A stretch of 64,000 nucleotides of DNA, from positions 108,501-172,500 of the forward strand of contig JAOTOL010001205.1 of NCBI GenBank assembly GCA_034440575.1. Direction: 5' to 3'. This DNA is from Imbricaverruca yamaguchii (lineage: Eukaryota; Arthropoda; Thecostraca; Neoverrucidae). The translations under genes were made by a program, and so were the position numbers. The notes under the pieces are model-generated. The model searched no databases. It was not told where the DNA came from and saw only the letters and a program-made list of their open reading frames with translations. Positions 1 through 10,469 of the stretch are shown here, in pieces; positions within the stretch are counted from its first letter, which is position 1, and every line of letters begins with the position of its first letter.

Positions 1-618
1 CAGTCGGGCCGCCCATCCTGGGGCACCTATCGACGGTGTGTTGTGACTGTCGGGTCGCCCGTCATGGGGCACCTATCTACGGTGTGTTATGACGGTTGAT
101 TTATATCAGAAATGTTAGTTCAGTTCATGTGGAATATACTTCGCCAGCGATATTTTCGATAGCCTCATTTCAGATGTTGCCCTTCCCTCTGATTAAGCCC
201 TCACGTCGTGTGCTACATGATCAAGGCAGTATGTACCCTCATTGTCAACGCATTGTAAGAAAATTGATGTAACTGCATTGGTATATGTTGTAATAGTCTG
301 ACGTCCGTGCAATGTTCTGCGCACCGATTTATCATCTGAATTATCATAGAAATAGTCGGAAGTCTCTACCTGCAATCTTGTTCTTGCTATCTGGGTGGGA
401 CTGCCGTGTTATGTTGACCGTATCCTGACCGCATTGGCCCGCCCTTCACGCCTCCGGCGATGGTGCAGACACTACGCAAGCATGGACCATCCCCCCCCTT
501 ACTTGCTGTTGTCAGGCACTTTGACGCTGCTTCTGACGCTGCGGCTAATGACTGTCGCCCTGCTCCAATCCGCGTGACGGTGATCCGAGACACCTTAGGA
601 GCTGGAGGTGGCCTGGGT
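1..618. other. No gene recognised
   Basis: I see no convincing exon or element here. The short ORFs lack recognisable motifs and overlap on both strands. The stretch presumably belongs to a TSC2 intron or an upstream TSC2 exon region, because a TSC2 acceptor-derived repeat begins right after it. Confidence 0.4.
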
Positions 619-747
619 GTCAGTAACGAGGAGACGGAGGTGGCGGAGAGTGACTGTGACGTCCTTTGACCCCCAGACACCGGAGGAGCCGGCGGTGGCG
701 GAGAGTGACTGTGACGTCCTATGACCCCCAGACACCGGAGGAGCCGG
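619..747 (+). repeat. Acceptor-derived minisatellite of TSC2, left part
   Basis: About two copies of a roughly 55-bp unit whose sequence matches the polypyrimidine tract, CAG acceptor and first codons (GAG GAG CCG GAG GTG GCC GAG-like) of the TSC2 exon at 4797. The array resumes at 4642 after a LINE insertion. The last 11 bp (737-747, GGAGGAGCCGG) recur at 4642-4652, as expected for a target-site duplication. Confidence 0.75.
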
Positions 748-924
748 TTAGTTAGTTATTAGGGCTTAAGGGCGCATCGACTGCATTGGTCATGTAGCGC
801 CCATAACAATACAACTTACTTACACGTCGATATATCACACATCCTAGCTAGTTAAGCTTGCAGAATAATAGTCGACACAACGAATCGTACTTAAAAAAAT
901 AAAACTTCGCAACCTTCAACATTT

Positions 925-1788
925 TCAACTTGGTGCATATATTACTGAAAATGATATTTCAGCGAGGTAGTCAAATAGTCGCCCTGATCGAACAATATCC
1001 GAGTCGTTGCCTAAAACCTCGCTGAGTGACAAGGACTGAGCACGCCCAAAGTGACGTTTACGCTCCTCCTCGTAGCCGGGACAGGATAGCAAGACATGCC
1101 GCACAGATAGGCGGGCGTGACATCTGGGGCAACGTGGCACGTCATCACCAGTTAGCAAGTAAGAGTGAGTGGCATATGTATGTCCAATTCTCAAGCGACA
1201 TAGTGCCACCTCATCTCGCCTGATCCTACGCGAGCACGAACTCCATTTTCCGAGGAGATTCTTGATCGCCTTCAACTTGTTGTCGGGTATTGCGTTCCAC
1301 GAGCCTTGCCACTTTGTGAGCATAAAGTCAGAAATGGTTCGAAAGTGGTCACGGGCAGGGAGTGGTAGAGTTCGTGAACATGGAGCTTGCGTCGCGCGTT
1401 TTGCAGCAGCATCAGCAAGGTCATTTCCTGGGATGCCCACGTGACTCGGAATCCAACATAGCACCACTCTTTTACCTGTCTGGTACACACTGGTGAGACG
1501 AGTTAAGATGTCACGTAAAATGGGGTTTGACGGATTGTGTGTCCTCAACGCTAAAAGGCTACTTAAAGAATCCGTCAAAATAATGTGGAGTAGATGATCT
1601 GATACTTCGATGAAACAGATAGCTTTCAGAATGGCAATCAGCTCGGAAGAATACACAGAAGCATGTGCTGGAATGGAAAAGCTTCTCACCACAGTACCTG
1701 TAATAAAAGCGCTGCCTACGCCGGTCTCAGTTCTGGATCCATCGGTGTATGTTGGAACAAATCCAGTGTAACATTCAATGTGTTCCAT
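925..1788 (-). pseudogene. LINE RNase H domain and C-terminal knuckle
   Basis: A 287-codon frame with RNase H signatures: YTDGSR (first Asp), SSELIAI (Glu), LTDSLSSL (second Asp) and HVGIPGNDLADAAAK (final Asp). It ends in a CPRCHARLSVRHVLLSC knuckle. The coding frame runs further upstream than the first usable start, joining the reverse transcriptase after a frameshift. A weaker relative of this domain is present at 18.7-19.6 kb. Confidence 0.85.
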
Positions 1789-1865
1789 GGCAATTGCTCT
1801 GAATTCATGTGGTGTAATATCGGATTTCTTTGTGTAGGCGAGGGAGGTGTCAACTTCCGGTGTGA

Positions 1866-2915
1866 TCAGTTCCCAGGGAGGCGTTGAAATGTGCTCAGTC
1901 CGTCTAACTCCCTGGAGCCGGAGACCGCTCTCAGAAAAAGTCGTCTCATCCTCACTCCGTAGGGGACTGCTCTCGCAGGGTGTTCGTTTGAGAACAGCGT
2001 TACTATCCGGTGGGAAAATACATGGGTGTAAGCTGGGTGGTCCGGATATTGCCGTAGCTTACAAGCATATCGCATGCCAAGCTGTTCACGCCGCAGAGAG
2101 AGTGGAAATTCGTGAACTTCCGCAAGGAGACTCGCCGTTGGAGAGGTACGAAATGCACCCGTGATGATACGAAGGGCATAGTGGTGGACTGCATCCAATG
2201 TGCGTTTATTCGTCAAAGAAGCTCCGTCATAAATAAAACACGCGTAGTCAAGCTTTGACCGAACAAGCGATCGGTATAGCAGAAGCAGCGATGCGCGGTC
2301 TGCTCCATAGGTCGCACGAGCCACACATTTTAAGATATTTAAAGTAGTTGCACACCTAGCTCGTAGCGTTTTAAGATGTTGTCGGTATGTCAAGCGTGAA
2401 TCAAATTCCACCCCCAGAAATCTCACTACCGGTTGCACCGGTATCAACTGTCCGTACAGCATGATTTTCATGTTGGGACATACACGGCGGCGACAGAAGT
2501 GTATGGCAACGGTTTTCGCTGTAGAGAAGCGGAATCCATTCGTGTTTCCCCATTTCTCCAAGCACCTGACTGCTAACTGTAGCTGTCGCTCCATCGGCGG
2601 TATACGTGAGGCACATGACCATATGGCGAAATCATCAACATATAAGGAGCGCCCAATGGTCACAGGAAGCGAGTACCCAATATCGTTGATCATCACCCCG
2701 AAAAGGGTCACACTCAGGACACTTCCCTGTGGGACTCCGTTCTCTTGAATAAACCAATTCGACAGGCAGTTACCGACACGTACACGAAAACATCGATTTG
2801 CTAGGAAGTTTTGTAAAAAGGTACCAAGTCGTCCTCGAATTCCGTGCTTGTGGATCTTCAGCAGGATTCCTCTACGCCACGTGGTGTCGTAAGCCTTTTC
2901 TATGTCAAAAAACAC
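1866..2915 (-). pseudogene. LINE reverse transcriptase, palm and thumb
   Basis: A 349-codon frame holding the catalytic palm: DIEKAYDTTWRRG, then GVPQGSVLS, then YVDDFAIW, with the YVDD box as the metal-binding pair. It continues into the thumb region. It is a frame-shifted continuation of the 3021-4628 frame. A second frameshift near 1890-1930 separates it from the RNase H frame. Confidence 0.85.
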
Positions 2916-3020
2916 CGCGCCTAGATGTCGCTTCCCTCTTAAAAGCGATGCGTACTTCGGTGTCCAGTGTTAAAATATGGTCAATGGTACTCCTGTTCTT
3001 CCGAAAGCCGCACTGCGTGT

Positions 3021-4628
3021 TTACGAATATGCCATTTTTTCTAAGAACCAGGACAGGCGTCCATTCACGAGTTTCTCCATTAGTTTACCTAATGCAGACG
3101 TCAGAGAGATTGGACGATAATCTAAGGGGTCCAGGCCACGTTTCCCAGGTTTCAACAGTGGGATAACTGTAGCTTCGCACCACGATGGAGGGTACTCGCC
3201 ATTAGTCCATATCAGGTTGAAGGTACGTAAAAGCTCCGCGACCACAGAGGAAGGCAGGTGCTTCAGCAGCTCATTGTGCACTTCATCGGGTCCTTCGGCT
3301 ACATTGCGCAACGAGTTAATTGCCGATTCCATCTCAGCCAGAGTAAAGCAACTGTTGTATGACGGATGTTCTGAAGTAGAAAAATCAATCGAAATCGATT
3401 CACAGCGCGCCTTGTGGCGCATAAATTGTGGGTCGCCGTTGCCGGCGCGGCTAACGTCTGCCAAAGCATGGCCAATCTCGTTCGCCACGTCAATCGGGTT
3501 CGTCACTTCACGGCTACCGACCGTCAACGTGGGAAGCGGGCCTGCATTAAATCGGCCAGAGATGCTTTTGATGCGAGACCAAATTAATGAGGTTGGCGAG
3601 GATCGATTGAGTGACCCAACATACTCAATCCACGAAACACGCTTGGCCTCCCGCATAGTGCGCCGAGCGAGGGCCCGAGCACGTCTGAACTCTATTAAGT
3701 TGGCTGTGGTGCTATTACGGTTGAAGGCTCGAAACGCGCGTCTTCGAGCACGAATAGCGTCACTGCACCCTTCCGTCCACCACGGCACAGGGGTGCGTCG
3801 AGGAAGCCCAGAGGTCCTGGGGATACTTGAGGAGGCGCATTCCAGGAGAAGTGCAGTGAATTCGGTCACTGGCAGTGGTGGAGACCTTGATTCTGAGCGG
3901 AAAGCAGCTTGAATTTTCTCCTGAAATCTACCCCAGTCCGCTTTCTTAAAATTCCATCGCTGCGGGCGCGGGCCTAAAACTGAGCCGTCCAGATAACTCA
4001 ACCAGATTGGGAAATGATCGCTCCCCAGTGGATCTGAGTCCACTGTCCACTCGAGGCACTCCGTTAGCTGCGGGCTGGCCAGGCTGAGGTCCAAGGTAGA
4101 AGTGGTTCCCGACGGTGTGGAGAAGTGTGTTCGTGTTCCAGTGTTTAAAATGCAGAGCATTTCATTAAGGATTAGAGATTCCAAATGGCGACCACGGGTG
4201 TTGATACTGTCACATCCCCACAACGTGTGGTGAGCGTTAAAATCGCCCAAAAGCAAGACCGGTCGAGGCAGTTCAGACACCAAGTTGGCGAGTTCCACGG
4301 TGGGGAACACATACCCTGGAGGCAGATATACAGAGCACACTGTAATGAGTCTGCGCCCAAAAAGAACACGAGCGGCAACCGCCTGGAGTGCAGTACGCAA
4401 GGTTAATGCTCTCATGGGGACGCTATTATGGACCGCCAGTAGCACTCCACCATGTGCCACAGCATCAGTCATCGTATCCTTTCGACATATGGAGTATCCA
4501 CTCAACGACACCGTATTGTTAGGCGAAAGCTTGGTCTCCTGGAGACATACCGCCACAGGGCAGTGCCGGTTTAAGACCACCTGGAGGTCCTGGGCGCTAG
4601 TTCTAAATCCTCGACAGTTCCACTGCAA
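3021..4628 (-). pseudogene. LINE endonuclease and N-terminal reverse transcriptase
   Basis: A 535-codon open frame. The first third is an apurinic-type endonuclease with GDFNAHHTLWG and a terminal SDHFPI motif. The last part enters the reverse transcriptase (LLKPGKRGLDPLDYRPISLT). The frame ends prematurely at a run of six T's (plus strand 3035-3040). The next reverse-transcriptase motifs continue in another frame, so a one-base slip in this homopolymer is the simplest explanation. The substrate would be target DNA nicked for target-primed reverse transcription. Confidence 0.85.
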
Positions 4629-4641
4629 AATTGTTGATGTA

Positions 4642-4796
4642 GGAGGAGCCGGCGGTGGCGGAGAGTGACTGTGACGTCCTATGACCCCCAGACACTGGAG
4701 GAGCCGGCGGTGGCGGAGAGTGACGGTGCCCCATGACCCCAGACACCGGAGGAGCCGGCGGTGGCGGAGAGTGACTGTGACGTCCTATGACCCCAG
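4642..4796 (+). repeat. Acceptor-derived minisatellite of TSC2, right part
   Basis: About three tandem copies of a 55-bp unit. Each carries CCTATGACCCCCAG followed by ACACCGGAGGAGCC-like sequence, that is, a copy of the 3' splice site and first codons of the adjoining TSC2 exon. Every unit therefore contains a potential AG acceptor. Confidence 0.8.
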
Positions 4797-5021
4797 ACGC
4801 CGGAGAACCCGTGTGACGAGGAGCCGGAGGTGGCCGAGAGTGAAGTGCTGCTGCTGGAGCCGGGGCCGGACACGGACCGCACGCTGACCGTGTTTGACCG
4901 CATCACGCCAATGGAAACGCACAAGATCGGCGTGCTGTACGTGGCCCCCGGCCAGGGCACAGATGAGGCGGCCATCCTCCGAAACAGCTGCGGCTCGGCG
5001 CGCTACAACAGCTTCCTCAAG
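4797..5021 (+). CDS. TSC2: TSC2 exon A (Rap-GAP start)
   Basis: 75 codons, beginning after the acceptor CCCCAG and ending AAG before GTGGCG. The product includes ITPMETHKIGVLYVAPGQG and ends SARYNSFLK, matching the tuberin GAP domain. The 5' boundary is inferred: the acceptor closest to homology lies after an in-frame TGA, and near-identical acceptors repeat upstream. Confidence 0.85.
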
Positions 5022-8000
5022 GTGGCGCCACTAACCACCCCCACCCCACGGGTAGTGATTGAGTCTCTATCAATCGGCTGAGTGATTAATTTGTGGGGTC
5101 ATTGTTGTTGATCGGTCCATTGAGCGAACAAGATATTGAGGGATTGATTAACTAAGATATAGTGGTTGCTTTATGTATTGATTGGTCGATTAAGTGATTA
5201 ATAATTATTAATTGATGGAGTGATCGATTTATTGACAGACGAGCGGACCGACAAATGGATATAGTGCGGTATGGTGTCCTATAGGGATGCACCGGATAGA
5301 CTATCCGGCCGGGTATCCGGCCGGATATCACGAATTTTCAACTATTCGTTATCCGGCCGGATATTTCTTGCTATCCGGCCGGATATCGGATATTTTCCAT
5401 TGCTTCCAACGATTTCCAGTTCGTGTTCACCACTTGGGTGTCCCCTAACACAACAAGCAGACGATAAAAAACGACCAAGCGTATGATCTTTATTGTCCCT
5501 TCGAAGATTGTAAGTGCGTACTCAGGATTCAGTGACGCTGTGACGCTGCGTTACACTGAGTGACGTCAATCAAAGCACGATCTGGTTCAGAAATGCTTCA
5601 CATTGTGGTGAAGAAACAGGAGCTGCTCCCCGCGGCGCGGCAGAAGCCTGCTTCTCCTGTCCTCAAAGATTGTTCCGTACTCCGAGAACATTCTCTCGGA
5701 GAACACGGAGGACGACGGGGCGGACAGGAGTTTACACGAGAGAACGCGCAGGCGAGGGAACGAACTTGCTCGCCCTGTTTCGCCCCACCACTGGACTGGA
5801 TCCGTCTCGCGAGGTGAAAGGGGGAGCGTGAAGAAGTTCTGCACTTTTTCCGCTGCAGTCTTCAGGTCACCCTGGCCGTCACGGCGTTGTCGCTTCGCAG
5901 CTGGTGCCTGGCCCTGGCTCACCATCTGTGTGAAGCAGCCGCCGAATAGGTCTTCCTCACCACTTGTCCCTGTGCTAGACGCGGGGCTTTCGGCGCATTT
6001 ACTGCCATAATAAAGCGATGTTGACGAAGAAGTTGCCCCGTGGCGGCAACTTCTTCGTCCTGCGCCCCCAGCAGCCAAAGAACCTCGCTGAGGAGCAGCG
6101 TCTTAGCGTTGTCCTTTTCTTCAGACTTCTTGAAGAAGTTGAACTGGTATCTGGGGTCGATCGCTATGGCAGTCACATAGTGTTTCTCCAGAAGGATATT
6201 CATCGCTTTGGAGCTGTCAGCTGCGGTTAGGAAGCGGAAGCGCAGCGCTTGTAGCAGTGACTCGCGTAGTTTCTGGGCGCCGGCCGCATTCTCATCAATC
6301 ATTGTCAGGTATAGCTCCAGAAAAATGGTTTCAGCACGTGCAGGCTTCCGCACAGCTGCCAATCGCTCGCAGTCATCTGCGGCAGATCTTCGTGGTCTGC
6401 CAGGAAGAGAAGAACTGGCCGCTTCAGCTCCAACAGTCTCTGCACCATCAAGTACGAGCTGTTCCACCGCGTCGGAGCGTCCTGCACCAGAAGTCGCGGT
6501 TGCAGGCCTTCAGCTCGCTGGAGCTCCTAGAGGGTAGTGTAGGCCACTGAAGAGTAGCCAAAGTGAGTCACCAGCCTCCGACAATTGGTCAGGAGCGCGT
6601 TCACAGCCGGCTGCGACCGGATGACGTCGCTAACCACCAACTGAAGACGGTGGATAGTGCACTGGACAGCCGGAATATCGGCCAGCTCGCAACCCAGAGT
6701 CCTGTTGGAGGCCCCGTCACGGATCAGTAGATCCCGCCGACTTCTGACTAGGTTCCACTCGTCCCACATCTTCGTCAGCATCTCCGAGATGTTGATGCCA
6801 CTGTGTGATGCCGGAAAGTGGGCCGCTTTCAGGGACGACGTCTCAACGCTGGAAATTGCTCTTGACCCAGTGGCCAAAAAGGCTGACGAACGTTTCCTGC
6901 GACGATGAGCATGTCCAGATGTCGGACGTGAAGGAGACGTAGCTGCCGTCACAGCTCTCTAGCTCAGACAGAACCTCGCCCGTCACTTCGTCGTACAGCC
7001 TCGGTCGGCAGCGTGGCGTCGGAAAAGTAGCGCCGGCTGGGCAGGAGATACCGCGGCTGAAGTTTGACGACGAGGTCGATGAAGCCGTCGTCTTCTACGA
7101 TTGAGAACGGCTGGTTGTCCACGGCCATCATTATCATCACGGCCCTGTTGATGTCCTTGGCGAGGCTGTCGTTAATGTCCCAGATCTTCCTTGCCTCAAG
7201 TGATTCTTGGATCGATAGCTGCTTCTTAATAACGGAAATCTTCCAATCTTTTGGCGTACCTTCCTCTCCAAAGGTTGAGACGGACGCAAAACAGCCGCGA
7301 TTCGCTTGCTTGGCCGTTTCGTACTCGTCCGGATGTTTCATTTTCGCGGGATTGTGGAGAGGAGTCGTGCTGAAGGTTTTCTGTCCCGCGCTTTCGTGGC
7401 CTCTCTTGATAAGTCTTTTGCAGATTTTGCATTCTGCATAGTTATCGCTGTCGTCGCAGTTTGAATATAGCCCAAACGAATGAGGAACGCAAGTGTCCCA
7501 CCATGCCACCTAAGCCGCAGGTCAACTACGTAGAAGATTAAACCTAAAACAATTGTGAAGAGAGACGCCACTAACGCCTGGCGTTCCAGGTCAATGAATA
7601 CCAACGGGAATGCCGCAACAGGCCAACAAATTTTGTTAAAAAGCTATGCGCGCGCGTGCAAAATGCTACCTTGGCGTCTCCATCCCTGGCGTCCCGCTCC
7701 GACAGACTTCGGATGTGAGCGAAATGCCAAGCGCCGGCAAATAAAAATCCCCTATACTGAGCTGAGGTTTGGGACCTGGGGCGTTCCAGTTGGGGGGGGG
7801 GGAATTAACCAGCACTTGTTGACCGAGTGGGGGTGTAGGAAGCGATGTTGGCGTGGTGTTGTGTCGTCCATCTGGGGGGAGGGAGAGCGATGTCGCATGG
7901 TGTTTGTCGTCGACCGGGTTGGGGGTGGGTCGGCCCGGTGGGGGGATGGAAGTAATTGTTGGTGTGGTATTTGTCGTGTCCATGGGGGGCGGGGGAGCGA

Positions 8001-10276
8001 TGTTGGCCTGTCTTTAATGCGGCAAACATTTCAGTTTCCGCCATTTGGGAAGGGGTGGGGGCGAAAACGTGGTTTTCCCCGCACCATTTTCGTTTGGGGG
8101 GCAAATGCCAATTTTGCCCCCCTGGATCCGCCAGTTTGGAATAAAGCATGCCATTGCTTGCTTGCTTAATGAAGAGGGGCTTTGGGGGGCCTGCAAACAC
8201 CTGCATTTTTAATACATACACTTGAGGAAAAGGGTGGAATGGTGGGAACCTAAAAGGTTTAGTATCCGGCCGGATTATCCGGGCCGGATATTACTCACTA
8301 TCTGGCCGGATATACTATTCGGCCGGATATCAGAATTCACTATCCGGTGCATCCCTAGTGTCCTACATACCCAACCGGGGATGTATAACGCGACCTGTGT
8401 GTCAGGGGATTATGACGCGGATTCCTGTGTGTGTCGGGATTATGTCACGGCCTCCCTCTATGTGTCGGGATGATTATGACGCGACCTCCTCTGCGTGTCG
8501 AGGGACGTGTGACGCAGCCTCCTCTATGTGTCCGGGGATTATGACGCGACCTGTGTGTGTCTGGGGATTATGACAGTACCTACTCTGTGTGTCAGGGGAT
8601 GGGTCGTCTGGTGGAGCTGACCGAGGCACAGCCCGACAAGACGTTCCTGGCCGGACTGGACCGCACCGGCTCGGATGGCCGCTTCGCCATCATGTGGGAG
8701 GACGACCTGATGCAGGTGCGTATGTCGCGCTGGCTGACCTCCGCGCCCAGCACCGGGCTTGTATCGGTCCATGTCGTACTGTCGGACCGCCCCGCCCGGT
8801 GGCATGCTCTTTTTTTTGGGGGGGGGTTCTCGATGTACTTTGCGCATGATCACGGCTAATGACGTCGCCCACACTTTTTCGCCGGTGGGCCACGTGAAAA
8901 TGTCCCAAGTGGTGCGAGTGTTGAACCAGGGACCTTTGATACGAAGAGCCCAACGCCTTGACCACTCGCCCCCCCCCCCCACCCCCAGTGGCGTCGCGCT
9001 TGTATCGGTGCATGTCATGTTGTCTGATCGCAGCTCTCAGCACCCACGTGCCCTGGTAGCTCCGATGTATCATCACGGTGCCCGTCGTTGGCTGTATTGC
9101 AGGCGAGATGATCGTTGTGTGAGCTTCTCTTCCCGACTGAACGACCGCAACACGGGTTTGCATCGCTGGCGGGATGTTTGCTGCGCGAGACGTGTACCTC
9201 ATGGCGCCAGGTTGGCCTGCTGGCGTGTGACGCGTGACGTGTGACGTGACCCTACCCGACGTGGTCTCGTGTGCACCAGGTCCTCTTCCACGTGGCCACC
9301 ATGATGCCCACCATCGACGAGCGCTGCAACAACAAGAAGATGCACATCGGCAACGACTTCGTGCTGATCGTGTACAACGAGTCGGGCGCCGGGTTCAGCA
9401 TCGCCTCCATCCGGACGCAGTTCTGCTACGCCGGCGTCATCATCGAGCCTCTGGAGCACGGCACCAACCGCATCACCATCCAGACCAAGGGCCAGCTGCA
9501 GGTGCGCATCAGTCGGCCGAGTCTCGCTGCAGCCACGGTCTTTTGCCAAGTTGTTGCGATGTCATTCACGTTTACAGTGTAGCGCCATATGACTTTCAGT
9601 TCAATTTAAGCACTTGTGTCACACGCTTCCGATGATGTTCCACTACACATTCCGTACGTGATCCAGCTGAAAGTTTAGGTTTGCTTATTGAATATATCAA
9701 TGGTAAAGCGACGCTTGTTCGTATCCCACCGACGACGTATGTCTGACAAGAAACAGTGTCGAGGTGGTGTCAATTCTGCGGCCCTCGGCTGTTGGCGCGA
9801 CACACGTGCCGCCCGACAGTAGCTGTTTGAGCTGAGTCGGTAGCTCAGTGGTTAAGTGGAGCGTCTGTCAACCCAGAGGCGTGGGGTTCGATTCCCCGCG
9901 GTGGCCGCCCTTCCTGCCGGGGCGAGAGGCCGGCGACGCCACACAGCGTCGGCTGGTGCGTGCGTCGTGAGTGACGGCCGCCGCCGCCGTCCGACAGGAG
10001 CTGTTCGGCCACACGGAGGTGACGCTGGTGTCCGACGAGAACATGGCCGTGATGGTGCGCCAGCTGGCGCTGCACGCCAACCTGGCGTCGCTGATCCAGC
10101 AGCGCGGCGTCGACGGGCCCGACCCGTACGCCTCCAACTGGCTGGAGCGGCTGCGCCTCATCAAGCGCGTGCGCCAGCGCGTCGGCGACGCCAAGCGGCG
10201 GCGGCTGGCCGAGCGGCGGCGCGCCGGCGAGCACGTGGCGCCGCACACGGTCGACTTCACGCAGCTGCTGGAGTAG
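4797..10276 (+). CDS. TSC2: TSC2 (tuberin), C-terminal four exons
   Basis: Tuberin is the GTPase-activating subunit of the TSC1-TSC2-TBC1D7 complex. It switches off Rheb at lysosomes and so restrains mTORC1. Four exons join in frame at 4797-5021, 8596-8715, 9280-9501 and 9998-10276, giving 281 codons plus a TAG stop. They encode the second half of the Rap/Ran-GAP domain. Visible motifs include THKIGVLYV, GSARYNSFLKG, a GNDF box holding the family's catalytic asparagine thumb, and FVLIVYNESG. A C-terminal block with MALHAN-like QLALHANLAS and FTQLLE resembles the vertebrate C-terminus. All junctions are phase 0 with GT/AG. Earlier exons must lie upstream of the window. The first intron hosts a hAT element, the others SINEs. 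Leucine is CTG in 24 of 28 cases by hand count. Confidence 0.93.
5022..5273. other. TSC2 intron, AT-rich, no element recognised
   Basis: AT-rich sequence with short degenerate 'ttgattgatt'-like motifs between the TSC2 donor and the hAT target duplication. No gene is seen. Confidence 0.5.
5274..5281. repeat. Left target-site duplication of the hAT element
   Basis: GTGTCCTA, identical to 8358-8365. Eight bases is the hallmark of hAT insertion. Confidence 0.92.
5282..5400 (+). repeat. hAT left terminal inverted repeat and subterminal palindromes
   Basis: The terminal 18 bases are TAGGGATGCACCGGATAG. Within the next 100 bp the palindrome ATCCGGCCGGAT, or close variants, occurs about four times. 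Confidence 0.88.
5587..7509 (-). pseudogene. hAT transposase (ZBED-like), frame-shifted
   Basis: The protein is spread over successive frames (7509-6964, 6952-6527, about 6487-6305, 6467-5919 and 6078-5587). It begins with a BED-type zinc finger (AECKICKRLIK, then spaced histidines). The RNase-H-like core follows, with TRWNSSYLMVQRLLEL and AIAIDPRYQFNFF. The C-terminal dimerisation domain has the hAT signature SSSVFSERMFSEYGTIFEDR followed by leucine-rich LLFLHHN. Three or more frameshifts mean no full-length enzyme can be read. Homology to ZBED-family domesticated transposases is general, and nothing suggests domestication here. Confidence 0.88.
8255..8357 (-). repeat. hAT right terminal inverted repeat and subterminal palindromes
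   Basis: Mirror of the left end: several ATCCGGCCGGAT-like palindromes followed by the terminal CTATCCGGTGCATCCCTA. Confidence 0.88.
8358..8365. repeat. Right target-site duplication of the hAT element
   Basis: GTGTCCTA, identical to 5274-5281. Confidence 0.92.
8366..8595 (+). repeat. Minisatellite ending in a TSC2 splice acceptor
   Basis: About six imperfect units of 35-40 bp, with the core TGTGTGTCAGGGGATTATGACGCG. The last copy supplies the CAG|GGGAT acceptor and first codons of the exon at 8596. The units therefore carry multiple decoy acceptors. Confidence 0.75.
8596..8715 (+). CDS. TSC2: TSC2 exon B
   Basis: 40 codons after GTGTGTCAG and before GTGCGT. The translation begins GMGRLVELTEAQPDK and ends MWEDDLMQ, directly continuing the tuberin GAP domain. 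The acceptor belongs to a minisatellite whose units repeat TGTGTCAGGGGAT. Confidence 0.92.
8760..8985 (-). mobile_element. tRNA-derived SINE, type C
   Basis: Reading the minus strand, the head has an A box (GTGGTCAAGGCGTTGGGCT) and a B box (GGTTCAACACTC), followed by an unrelated body. Roughly 33-bp imperfect direct repeats (starting CTTGTATCGGT) lie at about 8758 and 8999. They are longer and more diverged than a normal target duplication, so the limits are uncertain. Confidence 0.5.
9280..9501 (+). CDS. TSC2: TSC2 exon C (asparagine thumb)
   Basis: 74 codons between GTGCACCAG and GTGCGC. It carries VLFHVATMMPT, HIGNDFVLIVYNESG and an IIEPLEHGTNRITIQTKG strand. The Asn in GNDF corresponds to the catalytic thumb residue of Rap-type GAPs, so the GAP core looks intact. 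Confidence 0.93.
9838..9966 (+). mobile_element. tRNA-derived SINE, type A, copy 1
   Basis: Head with A box TAGCTCAGTGGTTAAG and B box GGTTCGATTCCCCGCGGT, then a body beginning GCCGCCCTTCCTGCC. Related copies lie at about 38.6 kb and, inverted, at 13.5 kb. It sits in the last TSC2 intron just upstream of the terminal acceptor. Confidence 0.65.
9998..10276 (+). CDS. TSC2: TSC2 terminal exon
   Basis: Begins after CCGACAG and ends at TAG. It encodes QLALHANLASLIQQRG, a basic WLERLRLIKRVRQRV helix and the terminal VDFTQLLE, similar in order to the vertebrate tuberin tail but shorter. A SINE ends about 30 bp before the acceptor. Confidence 0.92.
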   Translation, partial: ELFGHTEVTLVSDENMAVMVRQLALHANLASLIQQRGVDGPDPYASNWLERLRLIKRVRQRVGDAKRRRLAERRRAGEHVAPHTVDFTQLLE

Positions 10277-10469
10277 GCGGCCGGTGGCGGCACGTGTCGG
10301 CCGTCCGGGCCGACGCGTGTCGCGTGACGTGGCCGCCGGCCGACGGCCGGGCGCCGAGTTGGCAGCAGGGATACCGATCTGGCAGCTGGTGTGCTTGTGT
10401 GTGTGGGGGGGGGGTCACTGTGTCAATGAGTGCTGCTGGCGTGTCGCTGAGGTAGCTTGTGGTGTCGCA

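Larger units (their letters stand above)
748..4641 (-). mobile_element. I-type non-LTR retrotransposon (LINE), 5'-truncated
   Basis: This element encodes, in order on the minus strand, an APE-like endonuclease, a reverse transcriptase, an RNase H domain and a cysteine/histidine knuckle. That order is typical of the I superfamily of LINEs. No ORF1 is present and the element begins exactly at the endonuclease start, so it is 5'-truncated. Its 3' end carries a GGGCGC...GCGCCC hairpin (plus-strand 770-802) followed by a TAAC-type repeat tail. An 11-bp repeat, GGAGGAGCCGG at 737-747 and 4642-4652, fits a target-site duplication, although the target is itself a tandem repeat. At least two frameshifts break the coding sequence, so it is probably inactive. 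Confidence 0.88.
5282..8357 (-). mobile_element. hAT DNA transposon, near complete, in a TSC2 intron
   Basis: The 3,076-bp element starts TAGGGATGCACCGGATAG and ends with its near-inverse CTATCCGGTGCATCCCTA. It is flanked by a perfect 8-bp duplication, GTGTCCTA, at 5274-5281 and 8358-8365. Subterminal regions on both sides carry repeated TATCCGGCCGGATA palindromes, likely transposase binding sites. A transposase with BED finger and hAT dimerisation domain lies inside on the minus strand, broken by frameshifts. The right-hand 0.8 kb (7,510-8,240) is non-coding with G-rich tracts. Confidence 0.93.

Noticed and set aside
748..4641. Endogenous retrovirus or LTR element
   Set aside because: No LTRs, no protease or integrase. 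Endonuclease, reverse transcriptase and RNase H order plus a hairpin and short-repeat 3' tail are those of a LINE.
5274..5286. TA target duplication of a Tc1/mariner or piggyBac TTAA element
   Set aside because: The terminal sequences, 8-bp duplication and hAT dimerisation motif all specify hAT.
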